NCBI GenBank assembly: GCA_947499975.1
Contig: CANMQE010000006.1
Span: forward strand, 94,159 to 158,158
Length of the DNA stretch: 64,000 nt
Source of the DNA: an uncultured Sphingomonadaceae bacterium
Lineage (GTDB): Bacteria > Pseudomonadota > Alphaproteobacteria > Sphingomonadales > Sphingomonadaceae
Reading direction: 5' to 3'
In this document: in pieces, positions 8,115 to 15,987 of the stretch
Position numbering within the stretch: the first letter of the stretch is position 1
How the letters are laid out: every line of letters starts with the position of its first letter
Translations under genes and position numbers: made by a program
The notes under the pieces: generated by a model
Seen by the model: the letters and a program-made list of their open reading frames with translations, nothing else
What the model was told of the DNA's origin: nothing
Databases searched by the model: none

Positions 8115-8878
8115 GCAGCGAGAAAAACAAGGTATGGACCGCCGGAATGGTGGTGATCGGTGACGAGATCCTGTCCGGACGCACACATGACAAGAACATC
8201 GCACAGGTCGCCAGCTGGCTGCAGGTGCAAGGCATCCGCCTGATGGAAGCGCGTGTGGTGTCGGACGACATGGCGGCGATCGGCGATGCCGTGAAGGCCA
8301 TGATGGCGGCGCATGATTACGTCTTCACCACTGGCGGCATCGGCCCCACGCATGACGATATCACGGTGGACGCCGTGGCGGCGGCGCTGGGCGTGCCGGT
8401 GATCGTCCACCCCGAAGCGCGCGCCATCCTGGAACGTTACTACGCAGACAAGTCCGGCGGCCTTACCGAGGCTCGCCTGCGCATGGCCCGCACGCCAGAA
8501 GGGTCTGAACTGATACCCAATCGCATGTCGGGCGCGCCGGGCATCCGCCACGGCAATCTGTTCCTGATGGCAGGCGTGCCGCATATCACCGCTCAGATGC
8601 TGGATGGCCTTACCGGTCAATTAGAAGGCGGCGCGCCGCTGATCAGCGAAACGGTGGGTTGCTGGACTGCCGAAAGCGAAGTGGCGGATATCCTGCGCGA
8701 GGTGGAGAAGAACCACGAGGATTGCCAGATCGGCAGTTACCCCTTCTTCCGCGAGGGACAGACCGGTGCAAATTTCGTGATCCGCTCCACCAGCCGCGAA
8801 GTGCTGGACAGCGCGATGCACACGCTGTGCGAGGCGCTGGCGGAGACAGGCCGCGACTTCACGCCGGGCGGTATCTAG
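8111..8878 (+). CDS. CinA/MoaB-like molybdopterin-binding domain protein
   Basis: The 255-residue protein is the N-terminal (MoCF/MoaB-like) module of the CinA family without the C-terminal nicotinamide-nucleotide amidase domain. It starts with AGMVVIGDEILSGRT and contains the binding-loop motif TTGGIGPTHDDIT near residue 75-87. The second half (after 170) resembles the KOW-like linker of CinA homologues. The ATG overlaps the preceding TGA, so translation is coupled. Stand-alone homologues are usually annotated competence/damage-inducible protein A or molybdopterin-binding protein. The biochemical role here is unknown. Confidence 0.85.
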   Translation: MSSEKNKVWTAGMVVIGDEILSGRTHDKNIAQVASWLQVQGIRLMEARVVSDDMAAIGDAVKAMMAAHDYVFTTGGIGPTHDDITVDAVAAALGVPVIVHPEARAILERYYADKSGGLTEARLRMARTPEGSELIPNRMSGAPGIRHGNLFLMAGVPHITAQMLDGLTGQLEGGAPLISETVGCWTAESEVADILREVEKNHEDCQIGSYPFFREGQTGANFVIRSTSREVLDSAMHTLCEALAETGRDFTPGGI

Positions 8879-8911
8879 ACCTCGCCAGCCCCAGCGCCAG
8901 CGAAGTGGTGA

Positions 8912-9148
8912 TCAGCGCGTGCCGCGACGCGCTTCATCGTCCGCCAGTTCCTCGCGCAATTCGCGTGCGCCGCGTTCCCCGCGCGCATCCTGGCGTGCAG
9001 ATGTGCGCTTCGATTGCCAGGTTCCGTATCCGATACCCAGCAAGAGCAGCAACGCGCCGGCCCCGGCGGCGATGCGCGTTTCGGTAAGCACGGCCAGAAG
9101 GATTACCACCAGTATCGCCGCAAAGACGAATATCGCAGTCTTGGACAT
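8912..9148 (-). CDS. small hydrophobic membrane protein
   Basis: This is a 78-residue product with one long or two adjacent hydrophobic segments: AIFVFAAILVVILLAVL at about 5-21 and AAGAGALLLLLGIGYG at about 27-42. A strongly charged Arg/Glu tail follows (about 45-78), so it is probably an inner-membrane protein with a cytoplasmic tail. The ATG at 9148 has a good AAAGGAAA ribosome site; an earlier in-frame ATG at 9172 lacks one. I do not recognise the family. It is separated from rplA by that gene's terminator, so it has its own promoter. Confidence 0.6.
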   Translation of the reverse strand: MSKTAIFVFAAILVVILLAVLTETRIAAGAGALLLLLGIGYGTWQSKRTSARQDARGERGARELREELADDEARRGTR

Positions 9149-9217
9149 GAGAGTTTCCTTTCTCCTGTTCAATGCGCCAGTTCGTTACCGTTTCCGCAAA
9201 ACCTCGTTGTAAAGCAG

Positions 9218-9250
9218 AAGGGGCCGGGAAATCGCTTCCCCGGCCCCTTC
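9218..9250 (-). terminator. terminator downstream of rplA
   Basis: A 13-base GC-rich stem (AAGGGGCCGGGAA against its complement, with one bulged base) and a four-base loop lie just past rplA. On the minus strand it runs into TTCTGCTTT. It most likely ends the rplK-rplA transcript. Confidence 0.7.
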
Positions 9251-9277
9251 AATCATATGTTCGAGAAGAACGCCGGA

Positions 9278-9970
9278 TCAGGCGCCTTCCACCTCGGAAA
9301 GGTCGATCTTCAGGCCGGGGCCCATGGTGCTGGTCAGCGAGACCTTGCGCACGTACTTGCCCTTCGCACCAGTCGGCTTGGCCTTCACGATGGCCTGCGT
9401 CATGGCCTCGAAGTTCTCCTTCAACTTGTCGTCGGAGAACGAAAGCTTGCCGATGCCAGAGTGAATGATGCCCTGCTTTTCCACGCGGAACTCGATCTGG
9501 CCGCCCTTGGCGTCCTTCACGGCCTGCTCCACGTTCGGTGTGACAGTACCCAGCTTGGGGTTCGGCATCAGGCCCTTGGGACCCAGCACCTTGCCCAGAC
9601 GGCCGACGACGCCCATCATGTCCGGCGTGGCGATCACGCGGTCATAATCCAGGTTGCCGTTCTGCATGTCTTCCATCAGGTCTTCGGCGCCAACCTTGTC
9701 GGCACCGGCGGCGGTGGCCTTCTCGGCATTGTCACCGCGTGCGAACACGGCAACCTTCACGTCCTTGCCCGTGCCGCCCGGCAGCGAAACCATGCCGCGC
9801 ACCATCTGGTCTGCGTGGCGCGGATCGACGCCCAGGTTCATGGCCACTTCGACGGTCTCGTCGAAACCGGCCTTGTGCTCGCGCAGAGTGGCGATGGCTT
9901 CGTCGACGGTGTAGAGCTTTTCGCTATCGAGCTCGGCGACCTTCTGCTGCTTCTTGGTAAGCGTTGCCAT
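9278..9970 (-). CDS. rplA: 50S ribosomal protein L1
   Basis: L1 is the large-subunit protein of the E-site stalk and, in many bacteria, a translational repressor of its own operon. The 230-residue length is normal. Recognisable stretches are [20 protein letters not shown] near 35-54, the [12 protein letters not shown] segment near 58-69, [21 protein letters not shown] near 118-138 and the C-terminal GPGLKIDL. The GGAGGG ribosome site lies inside the end of rplK, and the two genes are four bases apart. Confidence 0.98.
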   Translation of the reverse strand: MATLTKKQQKVAELDSEKLYTVDEAIATLREHKAGFDETVEVAMNLGVDPRHADQMVRGMVSLPGGTGKDVKVAVFARGDNAEKATAAGADKVGAEDLMEDMQNGNLDYDRVIATPDMMGVVGRLGKVLGPKGLMPNPKLGTVTPNVEQAVKDAKGGQIEFRVEKQGIIHSGIGKLSFSDDKLKENFEAMTQAIVKAKPTGAKGKYVRKVSLTSTMGPGLKIDLSEVEGA

Positions 9971-9974
9971 GTTC

Positions 9975-10406
9975 TTAGCCCTCCACCACTTCGATGCCCA
10001 TCGAACGGGCAGAGCCGGCGATGATCTTCACGGCCTGGTCAACGTCGTTCGCGTTGAGATCAGCCATCTTGGATTCGGCGATTTCCGCCAGCTGCGACTT
10101 CTTGATCGAGCCGATGATATTCTTGCCCGGTTCCTTGGAGCCGGATTTGATCTTCATGGCCTTCTTGATCATGTAGCTGGCAGGCGGGGTCTTCGTCACG
10201 AAGGTGAACGAACGGTCCGCATACACGGTGATTTTGGTGGGGATCGGGGCGTTCTTTTCCAGATCCTGCGTGGCGGCGTTGAAAGCCTTGCAGAATTCCA
10301 TGATGTTCACGCCGCGCTGACCCAGTGCCGGGCCGATCGGGGGGGACGGGTTGGCGGCGCCGGCGGGCACCTGAAGGTTGATGTAACCTTCGATCTTCTT
10401 GGCCAT
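9975..10406 (-). CDS. rplK: 50S ribosomal protein L11
   Basis: L11 is the GTPase-centre stalk-base protein. The 143-residue sequence has the family landmarks [18 protein letters not shown] near 14-31, [12 protein letters not shown] near 33-44 and [13 protein letters not shown] near 72-84. The C-terminal RNA-binding domain ends [13 protein letters not shown]. It has a strong AAAAGGAGG ribosome site. It is followed directly by rplA. It is separated from nusG by two unrelated genes, whereas nusG and rplK are commonly adjacent in bacteria. Confidence 0.98.
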   Translation of the reverse strand: MAKKIEGYINLQVPAGAANPSPPIGPALGQRGVNIMEFCKAFNAATQDLEKNAPIPTKITVYADRSFTFVTKTPPASYMIKKAMKIKSGSKEPGKNIIGSIKKSQLAEIAESKMADLNANDVDQAVKIIAGSARSMGIEVVEG

Positions 10407-10647
10407 GATGGCCTCCTTTTCTCACTCTTGCCCGCTCTTTCGAAACAGGCTCATGTTAAGCGGTCTGGCACCGGTGCGAACACCGGCTACCGCGCGGATT
10501 TCCATGCTGTGTGGCTTGGAAGCCGCGCACATAGCGGGTTTCGCCCGAAATGCAAGGCGCGAAGCGCGGCGCAATAGGCCTTTTGCGCGCCCAAGGTTCG
10601 CCGCCGTGGATACAGGGCCGATTATGCCGCCTGTCCCGCTTGCGCAA
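10407..10647 (-). promoter_or_regulatory. rplK-rplA promoter and long leader with UUCG hairpin
   Basis: Reading the minus strand, TTGCGC (10647-10642) and CATAAT (10626-10621), 15 bases apart, form a plausible promoter. The transcript would then have a leader of roughly 200 bases. The leader contains a perfect hairpin CCGGTG-TTCG-CACCGG at 10486-10471, a very stable UUCG tetraloop. Ribosomal-protein leaders are often bound by one of their products (L1 in the rplKA operon of E. coli), so this is a candidate autoregulatory leader. I could not match a specific L1-binding motif. Confidence 0.4.
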
Positions 10648-10694
10648 GGTCGATCCACATCGCATGAGGGGGACAGGACAGGCAGGGGGTATCA

Positions 10695-11516
10695 ATGGAC
10701 AGTCAGGCAGCAGTTCCGGGCAAAGGGCATCGCCCGCTCGCCAGCGGCAGCGAGAAGGCGCCCATCGGCTGGTCCCTGTTCGTCGCGCAATTCATCACGG
10801 TGGCGCTGGTGTTCGTGATCGCCAGCTTCCTGCCCATGATCCCCTTCGTGGTCGACGCGGTAATCACCGCGATGGAAAACCCGGGCACGGAGCCCGATCT
10901 GTCCGACATGAGCTCTCCTCTTTTCGCCTCCACCGTGGTGGCGGGCGCAGTCGGCGCGATGTTTGCCATCTGGCTGTGGCTGCGCCGCGAGGGCCGCGTG
11001 CGCGAGGCGATCCGGCTGGAGGCGCCTGCAAACTGGAAGCTGACGCTGATCCTTGCCGTGGTCGGCACGGTGGGAACGCTGGGCATCTTTACAGTCGGCC
11101 CGATTTTGACAGAAGCGCTGGGCCTGGGAATGCCCGACGCATCCTTCATTCTGGATCTGGTGACCGAAAGCCCCGCAATGTTCGCGCTGTGGATCGTGGC
11201 CGTGGCCTGGTTCGCCGCCGGCTTCGGCGAGGAGGTGATCTATCGCGGTTTCCTGATGGACCGGCTGGAACGGCTGATCGGCCTGCGCAATCGGCCGTGG
11301 GCCGTGCTGGTGATCCAGGCACTGCTGTTCGGCCTGCCCCACGCCTATCAAGGGCTCGGCGGCATGGCCGTGACGGCGAGCGTGGGGCTGCTACTGGGCT
11401 GGATCCGCAATCGCTGCGGCGGAAACCTGTGGGGCGCCATCCTCGCCCACGCCGCTGTCGATACGATCTCGATGAGCCTTGCCTATGCCAGCGTGCTGGG
11501 GTTGTACGGCGGTTAA
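10695..11516 (+). CDS. CPBP family intramembrane metalloprotease
   Basis: This is a 273-residue multi-pass membrane protein of the CPBP/Abi (CAAX-protease-like) family. About six hydrophobic segments are visible (25-50, 76-97, 115-137, 160-176, 201-215, 225-262). All three catalytic motifs are present: EEVIYR (Glu179, Glu180, Arg184), FGLPH (Phe212, His216) and HAAVD (His252, Asp256). The catalytic site should face the membrane interior. Family members process prenylated or bacteriocin-related substrates, but no such partner is next to it. It is divergent from rplK. Confidence 0.85.
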   Translation: MDSQAAVPGKGHRPLASGSEKAPIGWSLFVAQFITVALVFVIASFLPMIPFVVDAVITAMENPGTEPDLSDMSSPLFASTVVAGAVGAMFAIWLWLRREGRVREAIRLEAPANWKLTLILAVVGTVGTLGIFTVGPILTEALGLGMPDASFILDLVTESPAMFALWIVAVAWFAAGFGEEVIYRGFLMDRLERLIGLRNRPWAVLVIQALLFGLPHAYQGLGGMAVTASVGLLLGWIRNRCGGNLWGAILAHAAVDTISMSLAYASVLGLYGG

Positions 11517-11525
11517 ACCGCCGGA

Positions 11526-12698
11526 TCACAACAAAACAGGCGTGCCATCGGCATCCGCGCTGGCGTAGATCGCCTCTATCAGCGCGATATCGCGATGGCC
11601 CATCTCCCCCGGCGTGCGGTGTGCGCGGCCTTCCCGCGCGGCATCGGTAAAGCCGTCCACCTGCGCTGCGAATTGCGCGATGGCCGGGCTGGCGCCGATC
11701 GGGCGGGCGCCGTTCCCATCGGAAATCAGCGCATCATTGTCGTAATAGGTGGTGGCCGGATCCATCGTGATGTTCCCCTGCCCGCCGAGATACGTCTGGC
11801 GGCTGATATAGGGGCTGTAGCAATACGAGCCCGAGCCGCTGATCACGGCCCCGCTGGCCATGCGCATCCGCCAGTCCACACCGCCTTCCACCTCGGCAAA
11901 GCGCGGATCGTCTTGTGGATAGCTGTAAAGGCCCGAGACTTCCACGGGCCGATCGCCGGGCAGCATCATCAGCGCGGTGTTGATGCCATAGATGCCGATG
12001 TCGAACATCGATCCGCCACCGGCCAGTTTCTTCTCCAGCCGCCATTTGTGCGGCGGGTAATCGGGGTTGGCCTGAAAACCGTGTTCGCACCTGATGTGGC
12101 GAACAGGGCCGATTGCACCATCGTTCATGCGTGATAGTGCGGCATTGTTGGTGGGTTCGAAATGCACGCGATAGGCAACGCCCAATTGCCTGCCATTCGC
12201 CCGGGCGGCGGCGATCATGCGCTCGCATTCGGCGCTGGTGGATGCCATCGGCTTTTCGCACAACACATGCTTGCCCGCTTCCAGCGCACGAATGGTGTAT
12301 TCGGCGTGCAGTCCGACGGGCAGGACGATGTAGACGCACTCCACGCTGTCGTCGCCAGCCATCGCGTCGTAATTGTCGTAATCATAAAGGCGAGAGACGC
12401 CGTAGCGTTCGCCAAGCGTTGCCGCCTTGGACGGCGTGCCCGAGACGAAAGCCGTCATCCGCGAACGATTGGCAGCGACGAAGCCGGGTATCACCTGCCC
12501 CACCGCGAATGTCCCAAGGCCGACGACGGCCCAGCCAGTCCGCTCCTGCGGGGCCTCCGGCAGTTGGGGATCGCCCATCAGCGGCTGGCCGACCGCTTCC
12601 TGTGCAAGTGCGCGCGACGTGGCGAGCGCACCGGTAGCGGTTGCTCCTGCCGCCAGGAGCTGGCGGCGGTTCATGCTGTCAGGCGTGTGTTCGGTCAT
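11526..12698 (-). CDS. Tat-exported Gfo/Idh/MocA family oxidoreductase (glucose-fructose oxidoreductase-like)
   Basis: This is an NAD(P)-dependent sugar oxidoreductase of 390 residues. The N-terminus carries a twin-arginine signal (RRQLLAAG at 11-18, then a hydrophobic stretch ending SRALAQ), so the folded, cofactor-loaded enzyme should be exported to the periplasm, as for Zymomonas glucose-fructose oxidoreductase. The Rossmann motif VVGLGTFAVGQ lies near 58-68 and the conserved catalytic EKP is in VLCEKPMAS. The C-terminal domain is the usual beta-sheet half (GGGSMFDIGIYGIN and following). The ribosome site AAAGGA precedes the ATG at 12698. A LacI-type operator lies about 38 bases upstream, suggesting sugar-responsive expression separate from nusG. 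Confidence 0.88.
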   Translation of the reverse strand: MTEHTPDSMNRRQLLAAGATATGALATSRALAQEAVGQPLMGDPQLPEAPQERTGWAVVGLGTFAVGQVIPGFVAANRSRMTAFVSGTPSKAATLGERYGVSRLYDYDNYDAMAGDDSVECVYIVLPVGLHAEYTIRALEAGKHVLCEKPMASTSAECERMIAAARANGRQLGVAYRVHFEPTNNAALSRMNDGAIGPVRHIRCEHGFQANPDYPPHKWRLEKKLAGGGSMFDIGIYGINTALMMLPGDRPVEVSGLYSYPQDDPRFAEVEGGVDWRMRMASGAVISGSGSYCYSPYISRQTYLGGQGNITMDPATTYYDNDALISDGNGARPIGASPAIAQFAAQVDGFTDAAREGRAHRTPGEMGHRDIALIEAIYASADADGTPVLL

Positions 12699-12735
12699 GC
12701 GCTATCCTTTCCTGCGGATAGCGCATGCTAGCCAA

Positions 12736-12748
12736 TGGTAGCGCTAAC
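12736..12748. promoter_or_regulatory. LacI-family-type operator upstream of the Gfo/Idh gene
   Basis: TGGTAGCGCTAAC is a near-perfect palindrome around a central CG. It fits the LacI-family pattern TGNTANCGNTANCA known for sugar repressors in alphaproteobacteria except at the last base (T for A). It sits 38 bases upstream of the oxidoreductase ATG, where a repressor could block transcription. No LacI gene is in the window. Confidence 0.5.
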
Positions 12749-12750
12749 TC

Positions 12751-12767
12751 AAGGCGAGATTCGCCTT
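12751..12767 (-). terminator. short hairpin after nusG
   Basis: AAGGCGA and TCGCCTT with a three-base loop lie six bases past the nusG stop. No clear T-run follows, so it could be a weak terminator or an mRNA 3' end stabiliser rather than a full terminator. Confidence 0.35.
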
Positions 12768-12772
12768 TCGGG

Positions 12773-13312
12773 CTACTTGACCAATTCGACCTGTTCGAAG
12801 TCCAGTTCCACCGGCGTCGCCCGGCCGAAGATGGATACGCTGACCTTGACCTTGGCCTTGTCGAAATCCAGCTCTTCCACCACGCCGTTGAAGCTGGCGA
12901 AGGGGCCTTCCAGCACCTTGACCTGATCGCCGATCTCGTAATCGACGTGCACGTCCTTCTTGGGAGCGGATTTCGCTTCTTCCACGCCGCCGAAATAGCG
13001 CGCAGCTTCCTTCTCGGAAATCGCCTGTGGCTTGTTGTTGTTGCCGAGAAAGCCGGTCACCTTCGGCGTGTTCTTCACGAGGTGATAGACGTCGTCGGTC
13101 ATGTTCAGCTTGGCCAGCACATAGCCGGGCATGAACTTGCGCTCGACCTGCACCTTCTTGCCGCGCTTGATCTCGGTCACGGTTTCGGTGGGCACTTCCA
13201 CCTCTTCCACGCCTTCGGACAGGCCGAGGCGTTCGGCTTCGGAAAGGATCGCGTCGCGCACCTTGTTCTCGAAACCTGAATAAGCGTGAATGATATACCA
13301 GCGGGCTGCCAT
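12773..13312 (-). CDS. nusG: transcription termination/antitermination protein NusG
   Basis: NusG binds RNA polymerase and couples it to Rho and the ribosome. The 179-residue protein has the NGN domain ([16 protein letters not shown] at 5-20, then [10 protein letters not shown] near 62-71) and a C-terminal KOW domain ([11 protein letters not shown] near 127-137, [10 protein letters not shown] near 160-169). Length is typical for alphaproteobacteria. It follows secE by 44 bases on the same strand, the standard arrangement. Confidence 0.98.
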   Translation of the reverse strand: MAARWYIIHAYSGFENKVRDAILSEAERLGLSEGVEEVEVPTETVTEIKRGKKVQVERKFMPGYVLAKLNMTDDVYHLVKNTPKVTGFLGNNNKPQAISEKEAARYFGGVEEAKSAPKKDVHVDYEIGDQVKVLEGPFASFNGVVEELDFDKAKVKVSVSIFGRATPVELDFEQVELVK

Positions 13313-13356
13313 GAAACTCTCTTTTTTCTAACCTGAACCTGTGGGTGGCGGCGCTA

Positions 13357-13587
13357 TCAGAGCAGCGCCAGAAGCTGCTGCACGACCCAGCCGAATACCG
13401 AATCGACGCCGAGGAAGAACAGCGACAGGATCACCACCAGGATGAACACGAAGATCGCAGTGCGTACCGTTTCCTCGCGGCTGGGCCACACCACCTTGGA
13501 CGTTTCGCTGCGCACCTGGCGGATGAATTCGCCGGGCGACGTCTTCGTCTTCGCGGGGGTTGAGGCTTTTCTCGGTTCTTCGGCCAT
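13357..13587 (-). CDS. secE: preprotein translocase subunit SecE
   Basis: SecE is the small stabilising subunit of the SecYEG channel. The 76-residue protein has the conserved amphipathic region FIRQVRSETSKVVWPSREET (about 21-40) and a single transmembrane helix TAIFVFILVVILSLFFLGVD (about 43-62). It is upstream of nusG. An opposite-strand symporter gene separates it from tRNA-Trp, which in many bacteria sits directly upstream of secE. Confidence 0.97.
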   Translation of the reverse strand: MAEEPRKASTPAKTKTSPGEFIRQVRSETSKVVWPSREETVRTAIFVFILVVILSLFFLGVDSVFGWVVQQLLALL

Positions 13588-13745
13588 GGTCGGTCCGTCG
13601 CTTGTTGATCCAAAATTCGTTCGTCTCTTCCGGGTAGGGCTCCTCGCCGCCCCGGGCTATATGTCCGGGAGGGGCTGCGAGGTTTCCAATGTCGGAAGAC
13701 GGGAGGCTATCTAGGCGCGGCGGCATAGCTTGGCAAGAGTTTGCG

Positions 13746-13779
13746 GTAACTGCGCCCGTGTGCGGGCACAATCGGTTAC
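13746..13779. promoter_or_regulatory. nested dyad between divergent secE and AGCS symporter genes
   Basis: Outer arms GTAAC (13746-13750) and GTTAC (13775-13779) enclose an inner hairpin GCCCG-TGTG-CGGGC (13754-13767). It lies in the 280-base region from which both secE and the symporter must be transcribed. I see no other clear signal in that gap. A regulatory role is only suggested by position and symmetry. Confidence 0.3.
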
Positions 13780-13867
13780 AAATGCAACATTGGGGCTAGG
13801 CAGCGGACAATACCGCCGATAGCACTATGCGCTTATTCAAGGGACGCATGAGGGCTGGGCAATATCA

Positions 13868-15391
13868 ATGGCTGCTGAAACCGAACTTCCGCTGGGCGAA
13901 CGACTGGTCGCGCCGATCACCAATATATCGGACCTGTTGTGGGGCGGCACGTGGGAAGGCGCGACAATAATTCCATTCCCGCCGCTGGCGCTGTTCCTGC
14001 TGGGCGCGGGCGTCTGGTTCATGATCGGGCTGCGCTTCTACCCCATCGTAAAGCTGGGCAGCGCCATCAAGGGTCTGTTTGCCGGGCGCAAGGGTTCGGG
14101 TAGCGGCGAGATTTCGCCCTTCGCTGCGCTTTCCACCGCGCTTTCCGGCCAGGTGGGCACCGGTAATCTGGCGGGCGTCGCCACGGCCATCGCACTGGGC
14201 GGACCCGGCGCGATCTTCTGGATGTGGATCACCGCCCTTTTCGGCATGGCGCTGGCCTTTGCCGAGGGTTCTCTGGCGATCCGCTACCGCGAGAAGACCA
14301 GTGACGGCGTCTATCGCGGCGGCCCGATGAGCTACATCATGATGGGCCTCGGCCCGAAATGGACATGGCTGGCGGTGGTCTTCTGCCTCGGCACGCTGTT
14401 CTCCGCCCTCGTTACCGGCAATTCCATCCAGGCCAATGCCGTGGCCGATGGCCTGCAGGAACTGTTCGGGCTGGAAGAATGGCTGGGCGGGCTGATCGTC
14501 GCCATCCTGGTGTTCATCGTGATCATCGGCGGCATCAAGTCCATCGGCCGCGTGGCCGAGAGCGTGGTGCCGTTCATGGCGCTTGCCTACATCGTGATGG
14601 CGGTAATCGCGTTGATCCTGAACTTCGACGATCTGGGAGAGACCTTCGGCCTGATCTTCAACGGTGCCTTCAGCGCGCAAAGCGCCGTGGGCGGCTTTAC
14701 CGGCGCGGCCATCATCATGGCCATTCGCGCAGGCGTGGCACGCGGCCTGTTCTCCAACGAGGCTGGCCAGGGTTCCACCCCGATCGCGCACGCCGTGGCG
14801 CAGACGGACGATCCCGAACAGCAGGGCCGCATGGCGATGCTGGGCACGTTCATCGACACCATCGTGATCTGCACCATGACGGCGCTGGTGATTCTGACCG
14901 TGCGCGGCGATTTCTACGCTGGCGGAGAGGCCGTGCTGCACGCCTGGCAGTCCGACCGCGTGGGCTTCGAGATGACCAGCGGCGCCTTTGCCGCGGCCTT
15001 CCCGGTGATGATCGGCTCTGTCCCCATCGGCACGCTGGTGGCATCCATCGTGCTGATCCTGTTCGTCTTCACAACGCTGCTGACGTGGAGCTATTACGGC
15101 GAGCGGGCGATCACCTTCCTCTATGACCGCGTGAAGGGATCGAACCGTGCGGGCGAGCGCAAGCTGCACATGGCCTGGCGCGTGTTGTGGTGCGTGGTGA
15201 TCTTCATCGGCGCAGCGCAGCCCAGCGAACTGGTGTGGCGACTGGGCGACATTTCCAACGCGGCGATGCTGCTGCCCAATATCGTGGCGCTGGCCCTGCT
15301 GTCGGGCGTGGTGTTCAAACTGGCGCGCGGCATCAAGGATGCCGGCCCCACGCACACCGCCGAAACGCCGGAAGAGCCGGAAGAATACTGA
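13868..15391 (+). CDS. AGCS family alanine/glycine:sodium symporter
   Basis: This is a 507-residue inner-membrane carrier of the alanine/glycine:cation symporter family. About ten hydrophobic helices are visible. Family signatures are GEISPFAALSTALSGQVGTGN near 80-100 (substrate and Na+ site), GGPGAIFWMW near 111-120, YRGGPMSYIM near 147-156 and FSNEAGQGSTPIAHA near 296-310. It should import alanine, glycine or a related small amino acid with Na+, which would fit a marine or brackish habitat. It is a single-gene unit ending in a hairpin plus terminator. Confidence 0.95.
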   Translation: MAAETELPLGERLVAPITNISDLLWGGTWEGATIIPFPPLALFLLGAGVWFMIGLRFYPIVKLGSAIKGLFAGRKGSGSGEISPFAALSTALSGQVGTGNLAGVATAIALGGPGAIFWMWITALFGMALAFAEGSLAIRYREKTSDGVYRGGPMSYIMMGLGPKWTWLAVVFCLGTLFSALVTGNSIQANAVADGLQELFGLEEWLGGLIVAILVFIVIIGGIKSIGRVAESVVPFMALAYIVMAVIALILNFDDLGETFGLIFNGAFSAQSAVGGFTGAAIIMAIRAGVARGLFSNEAGQGSTPIAHAVAQTDDPEQQGRMAMLGTFIDTIVICTMTALVILTVRGDFYAGGEAVLHAWQSDRVGFEMTSGAFAAAFPVMIGSVPIGTLVASIVLILFVFTTLLTWSYYGERAITFLYDRVKGSNRAGERKLHMAWRVLWCVVIFIGAAQPSELVWRLGDISNAAMLLPNIVALALLSGVVFKLARGIKDAGPTHTAETPEEPEEY

Positions 15392-15399
15392 TCGCGATT

Positions 15400-15482
15400 G
15401 CCGGCGGCGCCCGCCGCCGGCATTCGCCGGATACACACAATAGAAAAGGGCCGGAGCGCAATCAGCGCACCGGCCCTTTTTC
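15400..15482. terminator. tandem hairpins: GC palindrome and bidirectional terminator
   Basis: Just after the symporter stop, GCCGGCGGCG (15400-15409) pairs with CGCCGCCGGC (15412-15421). Further on, AAAAGGGCCGG (15444-15454) pairs with CCGGCCCTTTT, followed by more T. With A-runs and T-runs on both sides the second hairpin can terminate the symporter from the plus strand and the 47-codon gene from the minus strand. Confidence 0.75.
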
Positions 15483-15502
15483 ACATTGATCTGTAGGTGT
15501 TT

Positions 15503-15646
15503 CTAACGTCCGAAAAGACGGGCGAAGAAGCCTGGCTCTTCCATCGGCAAGATCTTGCCGTGAGACATGTGACGCACGGAGGCGTCCATCGGAGCACGGG
15601 GGCTGGTCCACCTGTCGGGACGGCCGCTTCTGAAAAATCTAGGCAT
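15503..15646 (-). CDS. putative 47-residue basic protein
   Basis: A short open frame starts MPRFFRSGRP and ends FFARLFGR. It has an AAAGGA ribosome site eight bases before the ATG and sits just upstream of a good terminator on its own strand. The product is basic, with aromatic/Arg repeats at both ends (RFFR, FFARLFGR). I do not recognise it. The ribosome site and terminator are the main support, and codon use is like the neighbours. The downstream part (ILPMEEPGFFARLFGR) looks constrained, but that needs homologues to confirm. Confidence 0.5.
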   Translation of the reverse strand: MPRFFRSGRPDRWTSPRAPMDASVRHMSHGKILPMEEPGFFARLFGR

Positions 15647-15780
15647 GTCGATGTCCTTTCATCAACCGGGTGAAAGACAAACATCGATGACCGTCAAACG
15701 GTTCCCCATGAGCGCATTTCTTACTTCGGGAACCGTGGCCCGCCTGCAACAATAGCGGGGTGCAAATGCAGTCAAGCGGG

Positions 15781-15803
15781 AAAAACCGCCTCTGCCGAGA
15801 CGG
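15781..15803 (-). terminator. terminator of the tRNA-Trp transcript
   Basis: On the minus strand CCGTCTC-GGCA-GAGGCGG (7 bp with one G-T pair) is followed by TTTTT. It begins 28 bases after the CCA end of the tRNA gene, a classical intrinsic terminator. Confidence 0.75.
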
Positions 15804-15831
15804 ATCTTCTGGATATGGCAATTCGGAAAAA

Positions 15832-15907
15832 TGGCAGGGGTGACAGGATTCGAACCCGTGGCCCTCGGTTTTGGAGACCGATGCTCTACCAACTGAGCTA
15901 CACCCCT
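15832..15907 (-). tRNA. tRNA-Trp (anticodon CCA)
   Basis: Read on the minus strand, a full 76-base cloverleaf starts AGGGGTG and ends with an encoded CCA. The D-loop region is TAGCTCAGTTGGTAGAGC. The anticodon stem TCGGT/ACCGA holds the loop CTCCAAA, giving anticodon CCA for tryptophan. The T-arm contains GGTTCGAATCC. The acceptor stem AGGGGTG pairs with CACCCCT. It stands alone with its own terminator; secE lies 2.2 kb downstream. Confidence 0.97.
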
Positions 15908-15987
15908 GCAGGTTCGAAGCGCGCCTCTATAGCGAAGGCGGTGCGAACGCAAGCGACCAGATGCGCAAGTTTTGCTATGGTGGCGAA

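Noticed and set aside
9975..13587. nusG and rplK separated as evidence of horizontal transfer
   Set aside because: The intervening CPBP and Gfo/Idh genes have base composition like their neighbours and no mobile-element remnants, so simple rearrangement is as likely.
13865..15484. 539-codon minus-strand frame opposite the AGCS symporter
   Set aside because: The His/Asp/Gln-rich translation is a shadow of the symporter coding strand, with no domain and no ribosome site.
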